Shown: positions 54,065 to 63,348, numbered from the stretch's first letter. The stretch is DNA of 64,000 bases from an uncultured Clostridia bacterium (GCA_937892525.1 CALAEV010000024.1:62001-126000); one strand, 5' to 3'. Program-made: numbers and translations. The notes: generated from the letters alone by a model not told the origin.

Positions 54065-55411
54065 ATGGGTAAAAAAGCAACTTTTTCACGAAGTAAAATA
54101 CGCATTATCCTATACACAACAACTATTATTCTGGTACTTGGAATATTTAGTGTTATGCAAACAATTAAACTTGCAAAATATGAACGAGAAGTGCAATTAT
54201 CCAATCAATTGGCGCTTGTATCTCTTGATGAAAATCTTAATAACATAGGAACCAATCTTGAAAAAGTTATGTATTCAAGCACACCTACTATGCTTTCAAA
54301 ACTTGCCTCAGAATTGTGGCGCGAATCTTCAGGTGCTAAAAACAATCTGTTAATGTTACCATCAAGTGACACTCAGCTTGCAAACACATACAAATTTTTA
54401 TCACAAGTCGGTGAATTTGTAATGGCGTTAGGACGCAAAAGTGCCAACGGTGAAAGTTTAAGTACAGAAGAACGTCGACAACTTGCAGAACTTTATAAAT
54501 ATTGCAACTCTTTGAACGAACAAGTCAACCAAATGTGTTATGAACTTGAAAATGGAACTTTTTCATTTGAAGATTTTGACTCTACTCTTTTAGAAAAAAA
54601 CAGTAATCTTGTATCCATCAATAGTAGCTTTGATGATGTTGAACAATCACTTTCTGATTTACCATCACTCATTTATGATGGTCCTTTTTCAGACCATATT
54701 GAGCAGGGCGAGCCCTTATTATTAAAAGGTTTAAAAAAATTTTCACAAGAAGACGCTCTAAAAATCGCACAGAAAGTATGCGCTAACGAAAAAGGTACAC
54801 TTGAATATTCTTACGAAGAAAATGGTGACATTCCATGCTATGTTTTCAAAAGTGAAAACTGCACAACTGCAATCACCAAACAAGGTGGATACCCACTTTA
54901 TATGATTAATTCAAAATTCGTAGGCGAAATTGAAATCAAACAAAACGAAGCTGTAAGAAATGCTAAAAAATATCTTGAAAAAATAGGATTTGAAAATCTT
55001 AAAGAAAGTTACTACTTTACAGAAGACGGAATATGCACCGTAAACTTTGCATGTGATGATAAAGGAGTAATAATTTACCCAGATTTAATCAAGGTAAGTG
55101 TAAGTCTTGAAAATGGTGAAATTTTGTCTTTTGATGCGACAGGATATGTGCATAATCACCACAATCGAAAAGCGTTCACTCCAAAGATTACTGAAGCACA
55201 GGCAGTAGCAAAACTCAACAATACACTTGAAGTAATTGACACACAACTCTGTATTATTCCTACTGACTGGAAAACGGAACAATACTGCTATGAAATTCAT
55301 TGTAAGACACAAGAAGGACAAGAATTACTTGTGTATATTGATTGTGACACAGGCGAAGAAGATAATATTCTAATTTTGCTTTACAGTGATGGCGGTGTAC
55401 TCACAAAATAG
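54065..55411 (+). CDS. ypeB: Germination protein YpeB
   Basis: A 448-residue membrane-anchored protein with N-terminal helix (about 12-32), an all-helical domain and three PepSY-like repeats in the C-terminal half (KKFSQEDALKIAQKVC, AVRNAKKYLEKIGFEN, EAQAVAKLNNTLEVID). YpeB is needed to stabilise the cortex-lytic enzyme SleB in spores. Here sleB is not adjacent. RBS AAGGAG precedes ATG 54065. Confidence 0.93.
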   Translation: MGKKATFSRSKIRIILYTTTIILVLGIFSVMQTIKLAKYEREVQLSNQLALVSLDENLNNIGTNLEKVMYSSTPTMLSKLASELWRESSGAKNNLLMLPSSDTQLANTYKFLSQVGEFVMALGRKSANGESLSTEERRQLAELYKYCNSLNEQVNQMCYELENGTFSFEDFDSTLLEKNSNLVSINSSFDDVEQSLSDLPSLIYDGPFSDHIEQGEPLLLKGLKKFSQEDALKIAQKVCANEKGTLEYSYEENGDIPCYVFKSENCTTAITKQGGYPLYMINSKFVGEIEIKQNEAVRNAKKYLEKIGFENLKESYYFTEDGICTVNFACDDKGVIIYPDLIKVSVSLENGEILSFDATGYVHNHHNRKAFTPKITEAQAVAKLNNTLEVIDTQLCIIPTDWKTEQYCYEIHCKTQEGQELLVYIDCDTGEEDNILILLYSDGGVLTK

Positions 55412-55468
55412 TATAAAACCGATTATCACGAGAAATAATATAAACACACTGTTTAAGGAGGGATTACA

Positions 55469-55801
55469 GTGAAAAAAGCAGCAGTTGTTATGGTTATGGT
55501 AGCAGCTTTACTTTGTGTTTTCCTTGTTGGTTGCAACAACACAGAGGATGGTAAAGTAAGTGATACCAACACAAGTACAAGCACTACAAACAGAACAAGT
55601 ACTACAAACAACAATTCAAACAATAACACAAGCAACGGTACAAACAACAACGCAAACAACGGTAATGGTATGGGAAACGATATCAGTAACGGTGTAAGCA
55701 ACGCAGGTAATGCTGCAGGTGATATTGTTGATGGCGTAGGTGAAGCCGCATCTGACATTGGTAAAGGTATCAGTAACGGACTTCGAGATATTACAGGCTA
55801 A
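55469..55801 (+). CDS. Small Asn/Thr-rich lipoprotein
   Basis: A 110-residue lipoprotein with signal peptide ending at LVGC, followed by a disordered stretch of Asn, Thr and Ser (about 25-75) and a Gly/Asp/Ala C-terminus. No known domain. It starts at GTG 55469, with AAGGAGGG upstream, and is probably cotranscribed with ypeB (gap of 57 bases). The placement suggests a spore-surface or membrane role, which is inference. Confidence 0.8.
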   Translation: MKKAAVVMVMVAALLCVFLVGCNNTEDGKVSDTNTSTSTTNRTSTTNNNSNNNTSNGTNNNANNGNGMGNDISNGVSNAGNAAGDIVDGVGEAASDIGKGISNGLRDITG

Positions 55802-55806
55802 AAGAT

Positions 55807-55842
55807 AACGCTGATGTTAGAGTATAACATCAGCGTTGTTTT
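55807..55842. terminator. Terminator of ypeB and lipoprotein genes
   Basis: AACGCTGATGTTA (55807-55819) pairs perfectly with TAACATCAGCGTT (55825-55837), then GTTTT. It also lies at the end of the convergent pnuC gene. Confidence 0.85.
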
Positions 55843-56530
55843 ACATATTTAATTCTTGTTTCTTCTCCATACGTTTCCAGCTGATAAATCCATACATATC
55901 ATTTACAAAAAAGACAATAAAACAAATTACCATAGACAAATACGAAAAATCTGTAATTGACGCTAAAACCCACAATACAATCAATACTAAATCATTCATA
56001 GCGTAGGCAAGTGCGAAAAACGGACTTCGTCTGAATGTAAGATAAACTGCTAAAAAGCTTGTTGTAACAGAAATTGTGCTAGGTATTAAATTAGCAGTAT
56101 TAAAGTATTTTAAAACAAAATAAAAGATAACAGTTACAAGAAGCGTTAACGCAATCATAAACGGAATTTCTTTTTTAGGCAATCTGTTGACCTTTACTTC
56201 CGATTTATTATCTTTATAAGGATTTCTAAGCCACGAAACAAGTGCTATAAACGCCATTGGAAAAGTCATACCAAGATATGTAATCATTTCACCATAGTAA
56301 GCAAAATCATAAGAGATAACACCATATAACAATCCGAAAACCATTGTTAATAATTGTCCTATAGGATTGCCCTTTGCGTTAAAAATCAAAAATGTTGCAC
56401 CAATTAATGACGCCAAAAGAGTTAAATAGTTTTCACGGTCAAAAACACAGAATGAAACTACTATTAAAAATACTGATGCAGTCCATAATCCTATTTCAAA
56501 TTTTGTAAAATAACTAAGTAATTTTTTCAT
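55841..56530 (-). CDS. pnuC: PnuC-type nicotinamide riboside/mononucleoside transporter
   Basis: A 229-residue membrane protein with about seven helices and the PnuC motifs ALVSWLRNPYKDN and FFVNDMYGFISWKRME. PnuC transporters bring in nicotinamide riboside by facilitated diffusion; related forms carry thiamine or riboflavin. GGAG precedes ATG 56530. A structured leader with terminator lies directly upstream. Confidence 0.88.
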   Translation of the reverse strand: MKKLLSYFTKFEIGLWTASVFLIVVSFCVFDRENYLTLLASLIGATFLIFNAKGNPIGQLLTMVFGLLYGVISYDFAYYGEMITYLGMTFPMAFIALVSWLRNPYKDNKSEVKVNRLPKKEIPFMIALTLLVTVIFYFVLKYFNTANLIPSTISVTTSFLAVYLTFRRSPFFALAYAMNDLVLIVLWVLASITDFSYLSMVICFIVFFVNDMYGFISWKRMEKKQELNM

Positions 56531-56540
56531 AAAAATCTCC

Positions 56541-56625
56541 AAAAAAATAACATTCACGGTATATCTTCTAAGACCTAACGATATACCTGTGAATGCTAGT
56601 TTGCATCACACTACCCGGTGGCAGT
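56541..56625 (-). promoter_or_regulatory. Structured leader of pnuC, candidate riboswitch or attenuator
   Basis: On the minus strand: hairpin 1 ACTGCC/GGTAGT (56610-56625) with an ACCG-type loop, then hairpin 2 GTGATGC/GCATtCAC (56589-56609), then a long stem ATTCACaGGTATATC/GATATACCGTGAAT (56552-56594) followed by a T tract (56541-56547). Hairpin 2 and the terminator stem share 56589-56594, so they exclude each other. No known riboswitch class was recognised. Confidence 0.6.
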
Positions 56626-56631
56626 AAATAT

Positions 56632-57603
56632 TTAGTTTTGATAATTTATTTGTTGTTCACTTTCAAGATTATATATCAACAATTCTTTTGTGTCAAGGTT
56701 TTCGTTATACATATTAACTGCTGTAATCTGATTATTTTCATAGGTTGTATAGTAATAAATGCCCTTATCAGTATTGCAACAAGAAGTATAGATTGTGGTC
56801 ATAAATCCATTGCCTGCTCTTACTGTGCCTCTTGTTTGTGAAACTGTACCAAGTATATGAAAAAACTGGCTTATGCTTTCATTTTCACTTTCACCACAGA
56901 TAGAATTAAGTCTTGTAAATACTGCACGGACAAATCGCGACATTGACGAATTATCACCAGGAAGACCAAGTGCCCCCATTCCCCTACTATATCTGCTAAA
57001 GTCAAATCCTTCAGCAAATCTTGTTTCAGGCTCTTCACGAGTTAAGCTCATATAATTATTTAGATTAAAAATCTGTGTTGGGAAATCAGGATTATTAGTC
57101 AACACACTTACTGGGTTATAGTAAATCTTCAAACCTTCATCAACACACTCAACTGTAATTGAAGAATCTCTGTCAGAAATCATCCAATGAAGCGGTGTTG
57201 ATTTGAAATCGTCATTAAAATCTGCAGAAATAATGTTTGTGTTATATAACAACTCTTTTGATTCCTCTACGCTTTCGCATTTACTTAATACCCAAGGAAT
57301 AAGTTCAAATGGGCAAATATTATTCTTTTGATGGTCAAAGTCTTTATATACGGTTTTATCAGGAAAATTAAGTCCTGACATTGATAATCCTTTTTCATTA
57401 GTAGCCTCATAATACAGAGGATAATCATCAACTACTGTAGCCATACCAATTATTGCAAAATGGTTATTTACAGGCTTTTGATAACGAAACTCAAATGGAT
57501 ATTCTCTTGGGGTTACAACCACCTTTTCATCATAAGAATATTCCAAATCAAGCGTCCTGCCAAAATAATGATCTTTTGATAAAAATGAAATTGAAGTACA
57601 CAT
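56632..57603 (-). CDS. Choloylglycine hydrolase (bile salt hydrolase) family protein
   Basis: A 323-residue Ntn hydrolase. It starts MCTSISF so that Cys2 is the N-terminal nucleophile after Met removal, followed by FGRTLDLEYSYDE (catalytic Arg and Asp), LTNNPDFPTQ with the conserved Asn, and RFVRAVF with Arg. These match bile salt hydrolases; penicillin V acylases have the same fold. It sits downstream of an MFS transporter and upstream of pnuC. Confidence 0.92.
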   Translation of the reverse strand: MCTSISFLSKDHYFGRTLDLEYSYDEKVVVTPREYPFEFRYQKPVNNHFAIIGMATVVDDYPLYYEATNEKGLSMSGLNFPDKTVYKDFDHQKNNICPFELIPWVLSKCESVEESKELLYNTNIISADFNDDFKSTPLHWMISDRDSSITVECVDEGLKIYYNPVSVLTNNPDFPTQIFNLNNYMSLTREEPETRFAEGFDFSRYSRGMGALGLPGDNSSMSRFVRAVFTRLNSICGESENESISQFFHILGTVSQTRGTVRAGNGFMTTIYTSCCNTDKGIYYYTTYENNQITAVNMYNENLDTKELLIYNLESEQQINYQN

Positions 57604-57646
57604 ATTTAATCTCTCCTTTTGATTAGTATGTGTACTTCAAATGTTT

Positions 57647-58804
57647 TTATTTCTTTAATGATTTAATTGTAATTTCGTTTGCAAAGAAAATTAAAACGCA
57701 AAGTGCCAACAACACGAATGACATAATATTAAAGGTAGTTGCAGTTGCTACAAACCCAAATATTAATTGAATTGCAAAGCCTATACCGTAAGCACCACCC
57801 ATATGGAAGCCAGTAATATCAGCAGAGTATTCTGTACCAAATCTGTCAGGGACACTATGTAACACGCTTGGGAATATTGGACCAAAGCCAATACCGATAA
57901 GAAGCAGACCAAAGAAAGAAATCTCGCCTAATGGTAAAGCCAATAAAATCATACCTACACCCGAAACAGCAATACCACCACGAATCATTGTGTTGTCAGA
58001 TGTTTTTATTGAAATAAAGCCGGAAATTATTCGTCCTATCATTATTCCACAAAAATACAATGAAATCCATTTTGCAGCCTCATCTGGCTGTAAAGCATAA
58101 ACATTTACAAGGTATGATGCACCCCAAGTACCAATTGTAAATTCCATACTGCAATAAAGCCCTTGTGAAAGTATGCTTGTTGCGACACCTTTGATTTTTA
58201 ATATTTCAATAAGACTTTTTTGTTGTTCTGTTGAGTCCTCTTGCGAAAAGTTTTCTTTAACGATTTTCCATTTATTAAGCGTTAAAGCGATAATTATGCC
58301 GATTGATAACTGCAAAAGTGCTACTACACGATAGCCATTTCTCCAAGAGCCTGTATCTGTTGATAAAAATGCCGACATAATAAGAGGGCTTACCGTGACA
58401 CCTACGCCCCAACAAGCGTGTAGCCAGTTCATATGTTGTGATTTATAGTGAAGTGATACGAAATTATTAAGTGCTGTATCAATAACACCTGCCCCATAGC
58501 CCAAAACAACTGCACCAAGCATCATTATAACAATATTAGGCGCAAAGCTCATAATAAACAGACCTACAACCGTAAGCATTGTTGAAATAAGTGTAACTTT
58601 ACCAGTGCCAAATTTTCTTATAAGCTTACCTGAAATAAAACTGACGCCCCCTGTACAAGCACCTGTTATAATACCATAAAAAGACGCAAAGCTTTCATTT
58701 ATTCCATAATCAAGATGTATTACAGGCCACGAAGCGCCAAACAAAGAGTCTGGCAACCCTAAAGAAATAAACACTATATAAATTACTACAAGTAGCAGAG
58801 TCAT
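57647..58804 (-). CDS. MFS transporter
   Basis: A 385-residue major facilitator with about twelve helices. The N-terminal FISLGLPDSLFGASWPVI and the GACTGGVSFISGKLIRKFG loop match the FucP/YfkF-type family of sugar- or drug-like permeases. Its place before the bile salt hydrolase homologue suggests a role with the same compounds, but this is inference. ATG 58804 follows GAGGTG. Confidence 0.88.
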   Translation of the reverse strand: MTLLLVVIYIVFISLGLPDSLFGASWPVIHLDYGINESFASFYGIITGACTGGVSFISGKLIRKFGTGKVTLISTMLTVVGLFIMSFAPNIVIMMLGAVVLGYGAGVIDTALNNFVSLHYKSQHMNWLHACWGVGVTVSPLIMSAFLSTDTGSWRNGYRVVALLQLSIGIIIALTLNKWKIVKENFSQEDSTEQQKSLIEILKIKGVATSILSQGLYCSMEFTIGTWGASYLVNVYALQPDEAAKWISLYFCGIMIGRIISGFISIKTSDNTMIRGGIAVSGVGMILLALPLGEISFFGLLLIGIGFGPIFPSVLHSVPDRFGTEYSADITGFHMGGAYGIGFAIQLIFGFVATATTFNIMSFVLLALCVLIFFANEITIKSLKK

Positions 58805-58869
58805 AATGCACCTCAAAAAAGTTTTTATGTATTTTAACATAATCTTATTTTATAATCAATATCACAAAA

Positions 58870-58899
58870 AATATATAATAATATATACAAAAATGTCAA
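58870..58899 (-). promoter_or_regulatory. Promoter of the MFS-bile salt hydrolase operon
   Basis: Perfect TTGACA (58894-58899), 18 bases, TATATT (58870-58875). Other A+T-rich -10 options nearby make the exact site uncertain. Confidence 0.55.
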
Positions 58900-58908
58900 C
58901 ATTCCACG

Positions 58909-58937
58909 TTGAATTAACAATCAATATATTCTATAAT
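58909..58937 (+). promoter_or_regulatory. Promoter of the FliB-like gene
   Basis: TTGAAT (58909-58914), 17 bases, TATAAT (58932-58937). It lies back to back with the divergent MFS promoter. Confidence 0.65.
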
Positions 58938-58965
58938 AGTTACATTACAATTATGGAGAAATAAT

Positions 58966-59886
58966 ATGAAAACTATTGTTCCAAATTATTATGAAAAGTT
59001 TCATTGTATTGCAGATAAATGCAAGCACAGTTGTTGCATTGGTTGGGAAATTGATATTGACGAAACAACGCACGCGCAATACAAAAATATGAAAACGGAC
59101 TTTGGCAAAAAACTAAATGATAATATTGTTACAAATGATAATTGCGCTTATTTTAAACTGACGGAAAATGAGCGTTGCCCTTTTCTCAACGATAACAATT
59201 TATGTGAAATCATATTAAATCTTGGTGAAAATTCACTTTGTCAGATTTGTAGTGACCACCCAAGATTCAAGAATTTTTATGGCGACAGAGTTGAAATAGG
59301 ATTAGGTCTAACTTGTGAAGAAGTTGCTAGAATCGTTGTTAATAAAACTACAACTTTTGAACTTATTGAAATTGAAAGAAATCAAGAAATCGGCGATATC
59401 TTTGATGATGAAGTCAATTTTTTCAATATTAGAAATGACATTTTCAAAATTATCGAGTGTAGTGACAATTTTGAAGCAACGAGCGAAACCATACTTGATA
59501 AATTCAATATTAAAATGCCTGAAGTATCCATTTATGAATGGGCTAGCTTTTATCTTGGCCTTGAAAAACTTGATAATAATTGGACTACTATGTTAAACAC
59601 ATTAAAGACAATTAATGATATTCCCTTTACCTTTTCTTATGATAAAGCACTTAAAAATCTATTAACTTACTTTGTTTACCGTCATCTTGGAGAGTCGATT
59701 TATGATGGCAATTTTAATGGAAGATTATTATTTGCGATTATAAGTTGTAAAATGATTTCAGCATTATGCAAAATTGGTTATGACATTGAAAATGTAGCAA
59801 GAATGTACTCCTCTGAAATTGAGTATTCTGAAGAAAATCTTAATATTCTTATTGATTTTATGCAAAGCAAAAGCCTTGAAGATTAA
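58966..59886 (+). CDS. FliB-like flagellin lysine-N-methylase
   Basis: A 306-residue protein with the FliB cysteine motif CIADKCKHSCCIGWEID at the start, CPFLNDNNLCEI and CQICSDHPRF further in. FliB methylates lysines on flagellin; the cysteine clusters suggest an Fe-S cofactor. No flagellin or motility gene is in the window. GGAGAAAT precedes ATG 58966. The gene has its own promoter and terminator. Confidence 0.88.
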   Translation: MKTIVPNYYEKFHCIADKCKHSCCIGWEIDIDETTHAQYKNMKTDFGKKLNDNIVTNDNCAYFKLTENERCPFLNDNNLCEIILNLGENSLCQICSDHPRFKNFYGDRVEIGLGLTCEEVARIVVNKTTTFELIEIERNQEIGDIFDDEVNFFNIRNDIFKIIECSDNFEATSETILDKFNIKMPEVSIYEWASFYLGLEKLDNNWTTMLNTLKTINDIPFTFSYDKALKNLLTYFVYRHLGESIYDGNFNGRLLFAIISCKMISALCKIGYDIENVARMYSSEIEYSEENLNILIDFMQSKSLED

Positions 59887-59905
59887 CTTCAAGGCTTTGT
59901 TTTAT
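59870..59905 (+). terminator. Terminator of the FliB-like gene
   Basis: AAAGCCTTGAAG (59870-59881) pairs perfectly with CTTCAAGGCTTT (59887-59898), then TTTGTTTTAT. The stem includes the end of the coding sequence and overlaps the convergent protease gene. Confidence 0.85.
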
Positions 59906-62900
59906 TGGTCTAAAACAGATTTTAGAATTGCACGGGAATCAGCAATTGAAATCTTGCCATCACCGTTTATATCTGCAGCAAGCGTTTGAGTTTTATCTAA
60001 CGTATAACTGCCTACAACTGCTTTTAACGCAAGACGAGCATCAATAACGGAAATTTTACCATCAGCATTGATATCACACAAAATATACTTTAATTCTGCA
60101 TTTGCAATTAAATCCTTAATTTTCTCAACAAGTTCATTTAACGTGTCTTGTTCAGCTAAAGAGAACTGTGAAACATCTGTTTTGAACAATTCATCAACCT
60201 CATTAAATGCACCATCTTTGTAAAGGCTTTTGTCAATATTCTGATATGTTATATAAAGAGCGTTGTACTCGGTATAATCTGCATCTCTGTATTCAGGTGC
60301 ATTTTCGATACATTTTGTTGTGATTGTATTCACATTTGTTCCGTCATTACTTGTAATTACACAGTAGTATGCAACCGCATTATCATTTCGGTCCGGTACA
60401 TAATAATAACTTGTTGCGTCCTCAATAAGTGTGCCGCCTTCATTTGAAAATTCATCATTTTTGTACCATTGATATGTGCAATTAAATCCTATTGCATAAG
60501 CCCAAATATAACCTTTTTCAGTATCAACTTTGTCCTCAATATCATATGTGATAGCAGGAACTGAATAAAACTCTTTATTATTATCTGTCGCAAACTTTTC
60601 AGCATATGTCCCTGTATAACCATACACCACAAATTCTGTTGAAGGTGCTGAAATTGTAATGTTGTTCAATGAACTTGGAAACATAACAGTCTTCAAGGAG
60701 TTCGGCAAACTGCTGATTTTTTCTATGCAATCAAACTTGAGAAATTCAATTGATGAACTTGCAAAAGCGTTTTTCACAACATCTTTAACTGAAGGCAAAT
60801 ATAACCATTTCAGTTCAGGACACTTATTGAAAGTATTACTATTTAAACTTTCAAGTAAAGGTAAAGATACAATTGATAACACAGAACAGTTTTGAAATAC
60901 ATATGTACCAGTTATAACGACATTCGGCAAACTAACTTTTTGCAAGCAAGAATTATCGGCAAAAACATAATTACCGATTTTTTCGACCTTTTCTGCATCA
61001 ATTGTTTTAATAACCGTATTTCTAAATGCATTTGCTGCTATCTCAGTAGCTGAACTTATGTTAACAGTTTCTAATGAAGTGCAATTTCTAAAAGCACCAA
61101 TTTCAATTTTTTCCACCACAGGAATCAAGACAGTTTTAAGGCTACTGCAACTATTAAAAGCATTCATACCAATGGACATAGTCCTTGGGCAATCGACCTC
61201 AATTAGCCCTGAATTATTAAATGCATAATCACCGATTTTTTCAACATTTGTAAGGTCAATTTCTGTTAAGTTTTTGCAATCGGCAAAAGCTCTGTTACCA
61301 ATTTCTTTCAGGTTCTTAAATGTAACTGTTGAAACTGAACTGTTCTCAAAAGCATTTGCACCAATTTGTTCAACACCATTACCACTAACAGTTTTTAGAT
61401 GTGTGCAACCGTTAAAGGCATTACTATTAATTTTTTCTGCGGTATTCGGTAAAACAACCGTATGAATAAAGTTATTGCTTTCAAAAGCATCTGAAGCGAT
61501 TCCCTTAACCGTTCTTCCTTTAATTTTTTCCGGTATAAACAAATCTGTTTCAGAACCGTAATAACCCGTAATATAACCTAAAATATTTATGTCATAATTA
61601 TCTTCTTCTGAATCGATTACCCTGTCATACTCTACCGTTACAATTGAGCTTGGTTTTTTACCTTTTCCAATCGCTATAGCAGAAACTTTTGTATCAACTG
61701 AAATTGTAATTGGCGAAGAATATTTAAAACTATCAAACCAGTTTACCTCATCCAAATCGCCTGTGCCGTACACAACATAATATATATCTGCACCTTTTTC
61801 AGGACAAGAAAGTGTTAATTTAAAAGATTCGAAAAAACTACAACTATCAACACTAAAAACAGGGTCAGCAGTAGTCGGTTTTCCATCTAATAAATATTTT
61901 AAGAACAACAACCCTGCACCGAAATGATTTTCGCCCTCATTTTCAAACATTGCAATTGCAAAATCTTTAATCATTTCTTCGCACTCTATTGCAGGCTTAT
62001 CAGCAAACACAGTTTGTACAATTGCAAGACCTGCTGTCACCTGTGGTGTTGCCATAGAAGTACCACTCATAGACAAATATGTATTGTTAAGATAACTACT
62101 TTCAATGTCTGTTCCTGTTGTTGCAATATCAATAGTGCCGTCATAATTGGAATAATCTGCCAAATTATCTTTCTTATCAGTTGCACTTACTGTAATTGCA
62201 GATTCAACGCAGGCAGGTGAAATATAGTGTTCGTCAAGGTCAAGACTTCTGTTTCCTGCAGCAACAACAACATTTATGTCGTTTGCCACGGCGTTATTAA
62301 CGGCCTCGGTCATTCTCTTACTTTCACCGTCACCTGAAAGACTCATATTAATAACATCAACGCCATCTTCCACTGCCATATCAACAGCAAGAGCAATTGA
62401 ACTTAAAGACCCATTACCATATTTATTAAGAACTTTGTACGGTTTAATTTTTACGTTTTCTAATGTATTGTTTACAACAATTCCGGCAACATGTGTTCCG
62501 TGTCCATAATCATCTTCAACACTATCGGCTTCTCCAGTTGAACTGACATTAGCACTACTTTCAACAAGTCTATCAGCCAATAACTCGTGGTCAGTATCAA
62601 CACCGCTATCAAGAATGGCAACAAGTACATAGTCATCTGCTATCATGGTAGCTAACTTATCTTTAATATCTGAAAAGCCAATTTTATTAGACAACCATTC
62701 AATTGCTTCAGCAGTAAACTCGTTATATTCTGTGCCTTCACCATCAGGATTTTCTAATCTAGACTCCAACGTTTCTTGAGTACTCATAATAATATCAGGT
62801 TCAACATATTCAATGTAGTCACAGTTCAAATAATACTTGTAAGCTGATTTTACAGCATTCTCCGTATCATATTGCAGAATGTAAAGGTCATTGTAGCCAC

Positions 62901-63234
62901 TTACGCAATCTATTGCCCCATAATAATCAATAACTTTTTTTGATTTAACAATTAATCTTCTTGTTAAAAAAGCATCTTCAGACAGATTTTCAAATGTTTT
63001 GTCTGAAAAATCAACATTTCCACAAAACACATCCGCTTTTACAAAATCCTCATCATTTTCTATATCATTCATAATATTAAGATTACTATCGTTTTCACGT
63101 ATCATCTCTGTTAAATTTTCAGCAAAGGAATTAAGTCCGTTATCTTTTGACGCATTTGCAAACGCAACAACGCCATCAGCAACAGACATAAATGCTATTA
63201 TGAGAGAAATTATTAAGGATAAAAACTTTCTCAT
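59902..63234 (-). CDS. Secreted S8 subtilisin-like protease with BspA-type LRRs and dockerin
   Basis: This 1110-residue protein has a signal peptide (1-27), a prodomain to about 170 and an S8 catalytic domain with triad D209 (AILDSGVD), H245 (GHGTHVAG) and S393 (GTSMATPQ). Next comes a beta-hexosaminidase-like C-terminal module (about 455-540), about ten BspA-type LRR_5 repeats (600-860; pattern IGxxAFxNC), an Ig-like part with YQWYKND (about 910-990), and a type I dockerin (about 1050-1110) with two Ca loops DINADGKISVID and DINGDGKISIAD. Dockerins dock on cohesins of cellulosome-like scaffolds. ATG 63234 follows GGAG. Confidence 0.95.
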   Translation of the reverse strand: MRKFLSLIISLIIAFMSVADGVVAFANASKDNGLNSFAENLTEMIRENDSNLNIMNDIENDEDFVKADVFCGNVDFSDKTFENLSEDAFLTRRLIVKSKKVIDYYGAIDCVSGYNDLYILQYDTENAVKSAYKYYLNCDYIEYVEPDIIMSTQETLESRLENPDGEGTEYNEFTAEAIEWLSNKIGFSDIKDKLATMIADDYVLVAILDSGVDTDHELLADRLVESSANVSSTGEADSVEDDYGHGTHVAGIVVNNTLENVKIKPYKVLNKYGNGSLSSIALAVDMAVEDGVDVINMSLSGDGESKRMTEAVNNAVANDINVVVAAGNRSLDLDEHYISPACVESAITVSATDKKDNLADYSNYDGTIDIATTGTDIESSYLNNTYLSMSGTSMATPQVTAGLAIVQTVFADKPAIECEEMIKDFAIAMFENEGENHFGAGLLFLKYLLDGKPTTADPVFSVDSCSFFESFKLTLSCPEKGADIYYVVYGTGDLDEVNWFDSFKYSSPITISVDTKVSAIAIGKGKKPSSIVTVEYDRVIDSEEDNYDINILGYITGYYGSETDLFIPEKIKGRTVKGIASDAFESNNFIHTVVLPNTAEKINSNAFNGCTHLKTVSGNGVEQIGANAFENSSVSTVTFKNLKEIGNRAFADCKNLTEIDLTNVEKIGDYAFNNSGLIEVDCPRTMSIGMNAFNSCSSLKTVLIPVVEKIEIGAFRNCTSLETVNISSATEIAANAFRNTVIKTIDAEKVEKIGNYVFADNSCLQKVSLPNVVITGTYVFQNCSVLSIVSLPLLESLNSNTFNKCPELKWLYLPSVKDVVKNAFASSSIEFLKFDCIEKISSLPNSLKTVMFPSSLNNITISAPSTEFVVYGYTGTYAEKFATDNNKEFYSVPAITYDIEDKVDTEKGYIWAYAIGFNCTYQWYKNDEFSNEGGTLIEDATSYYYVPDRNDNAVAYYCVITSNDGTNVNTITTKCIENAPEYRDADYTEYNALYITYQNIDKSLYKDGAFNEVDELFKTDVSQFSLAEQDTLNELVEKIKDLIANAELKYILCDINADGKISVIDARLALKAVVGSYTLDKTQTLAADINGDGKISIADSRAILKSVLDQ

Positions 63235-63254
63235 ATTACACTCCACATATACTT

Positions 63255-63299
63255 AATAAACATTTTGTTTATTATAAAACATTGAGTTGCCGATTTCAA
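63255..63299 (-). promoter_or_regulatory. Promoter and operator-like palindrome of the S8 protease gene
   Basis: TTGAAA (63294-63299), 17 bases, TATAAT (63271-63276). A 19-base inverted repeat AATAAAC-N5-GTTTATT (63255-63273) overlaps the end of the -10 and the expected start site, fitting a repressor operator or a 5' hairpin. Confidence 0.6.
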
Positions 63300-63348
63300 T
63301 AGTTTTTGAGATATAGTACACATATAATAAAAGGTGTCTATAAACGGG

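Noticed and set aside
55453..55758. Minus-strand Leu/Pro-rich frame antisense to the lipoprotein gene
   Set aside because: It mirrors the Asn/Thr-rich coding sequence, and the plus strand has a signal peptide, RBS and terminator.
56541..56625. Naming the pnuC leader an NAD+-II riboswitch
   Set aside because: Only the gene context suggests it; I could not match a consensus sequence.
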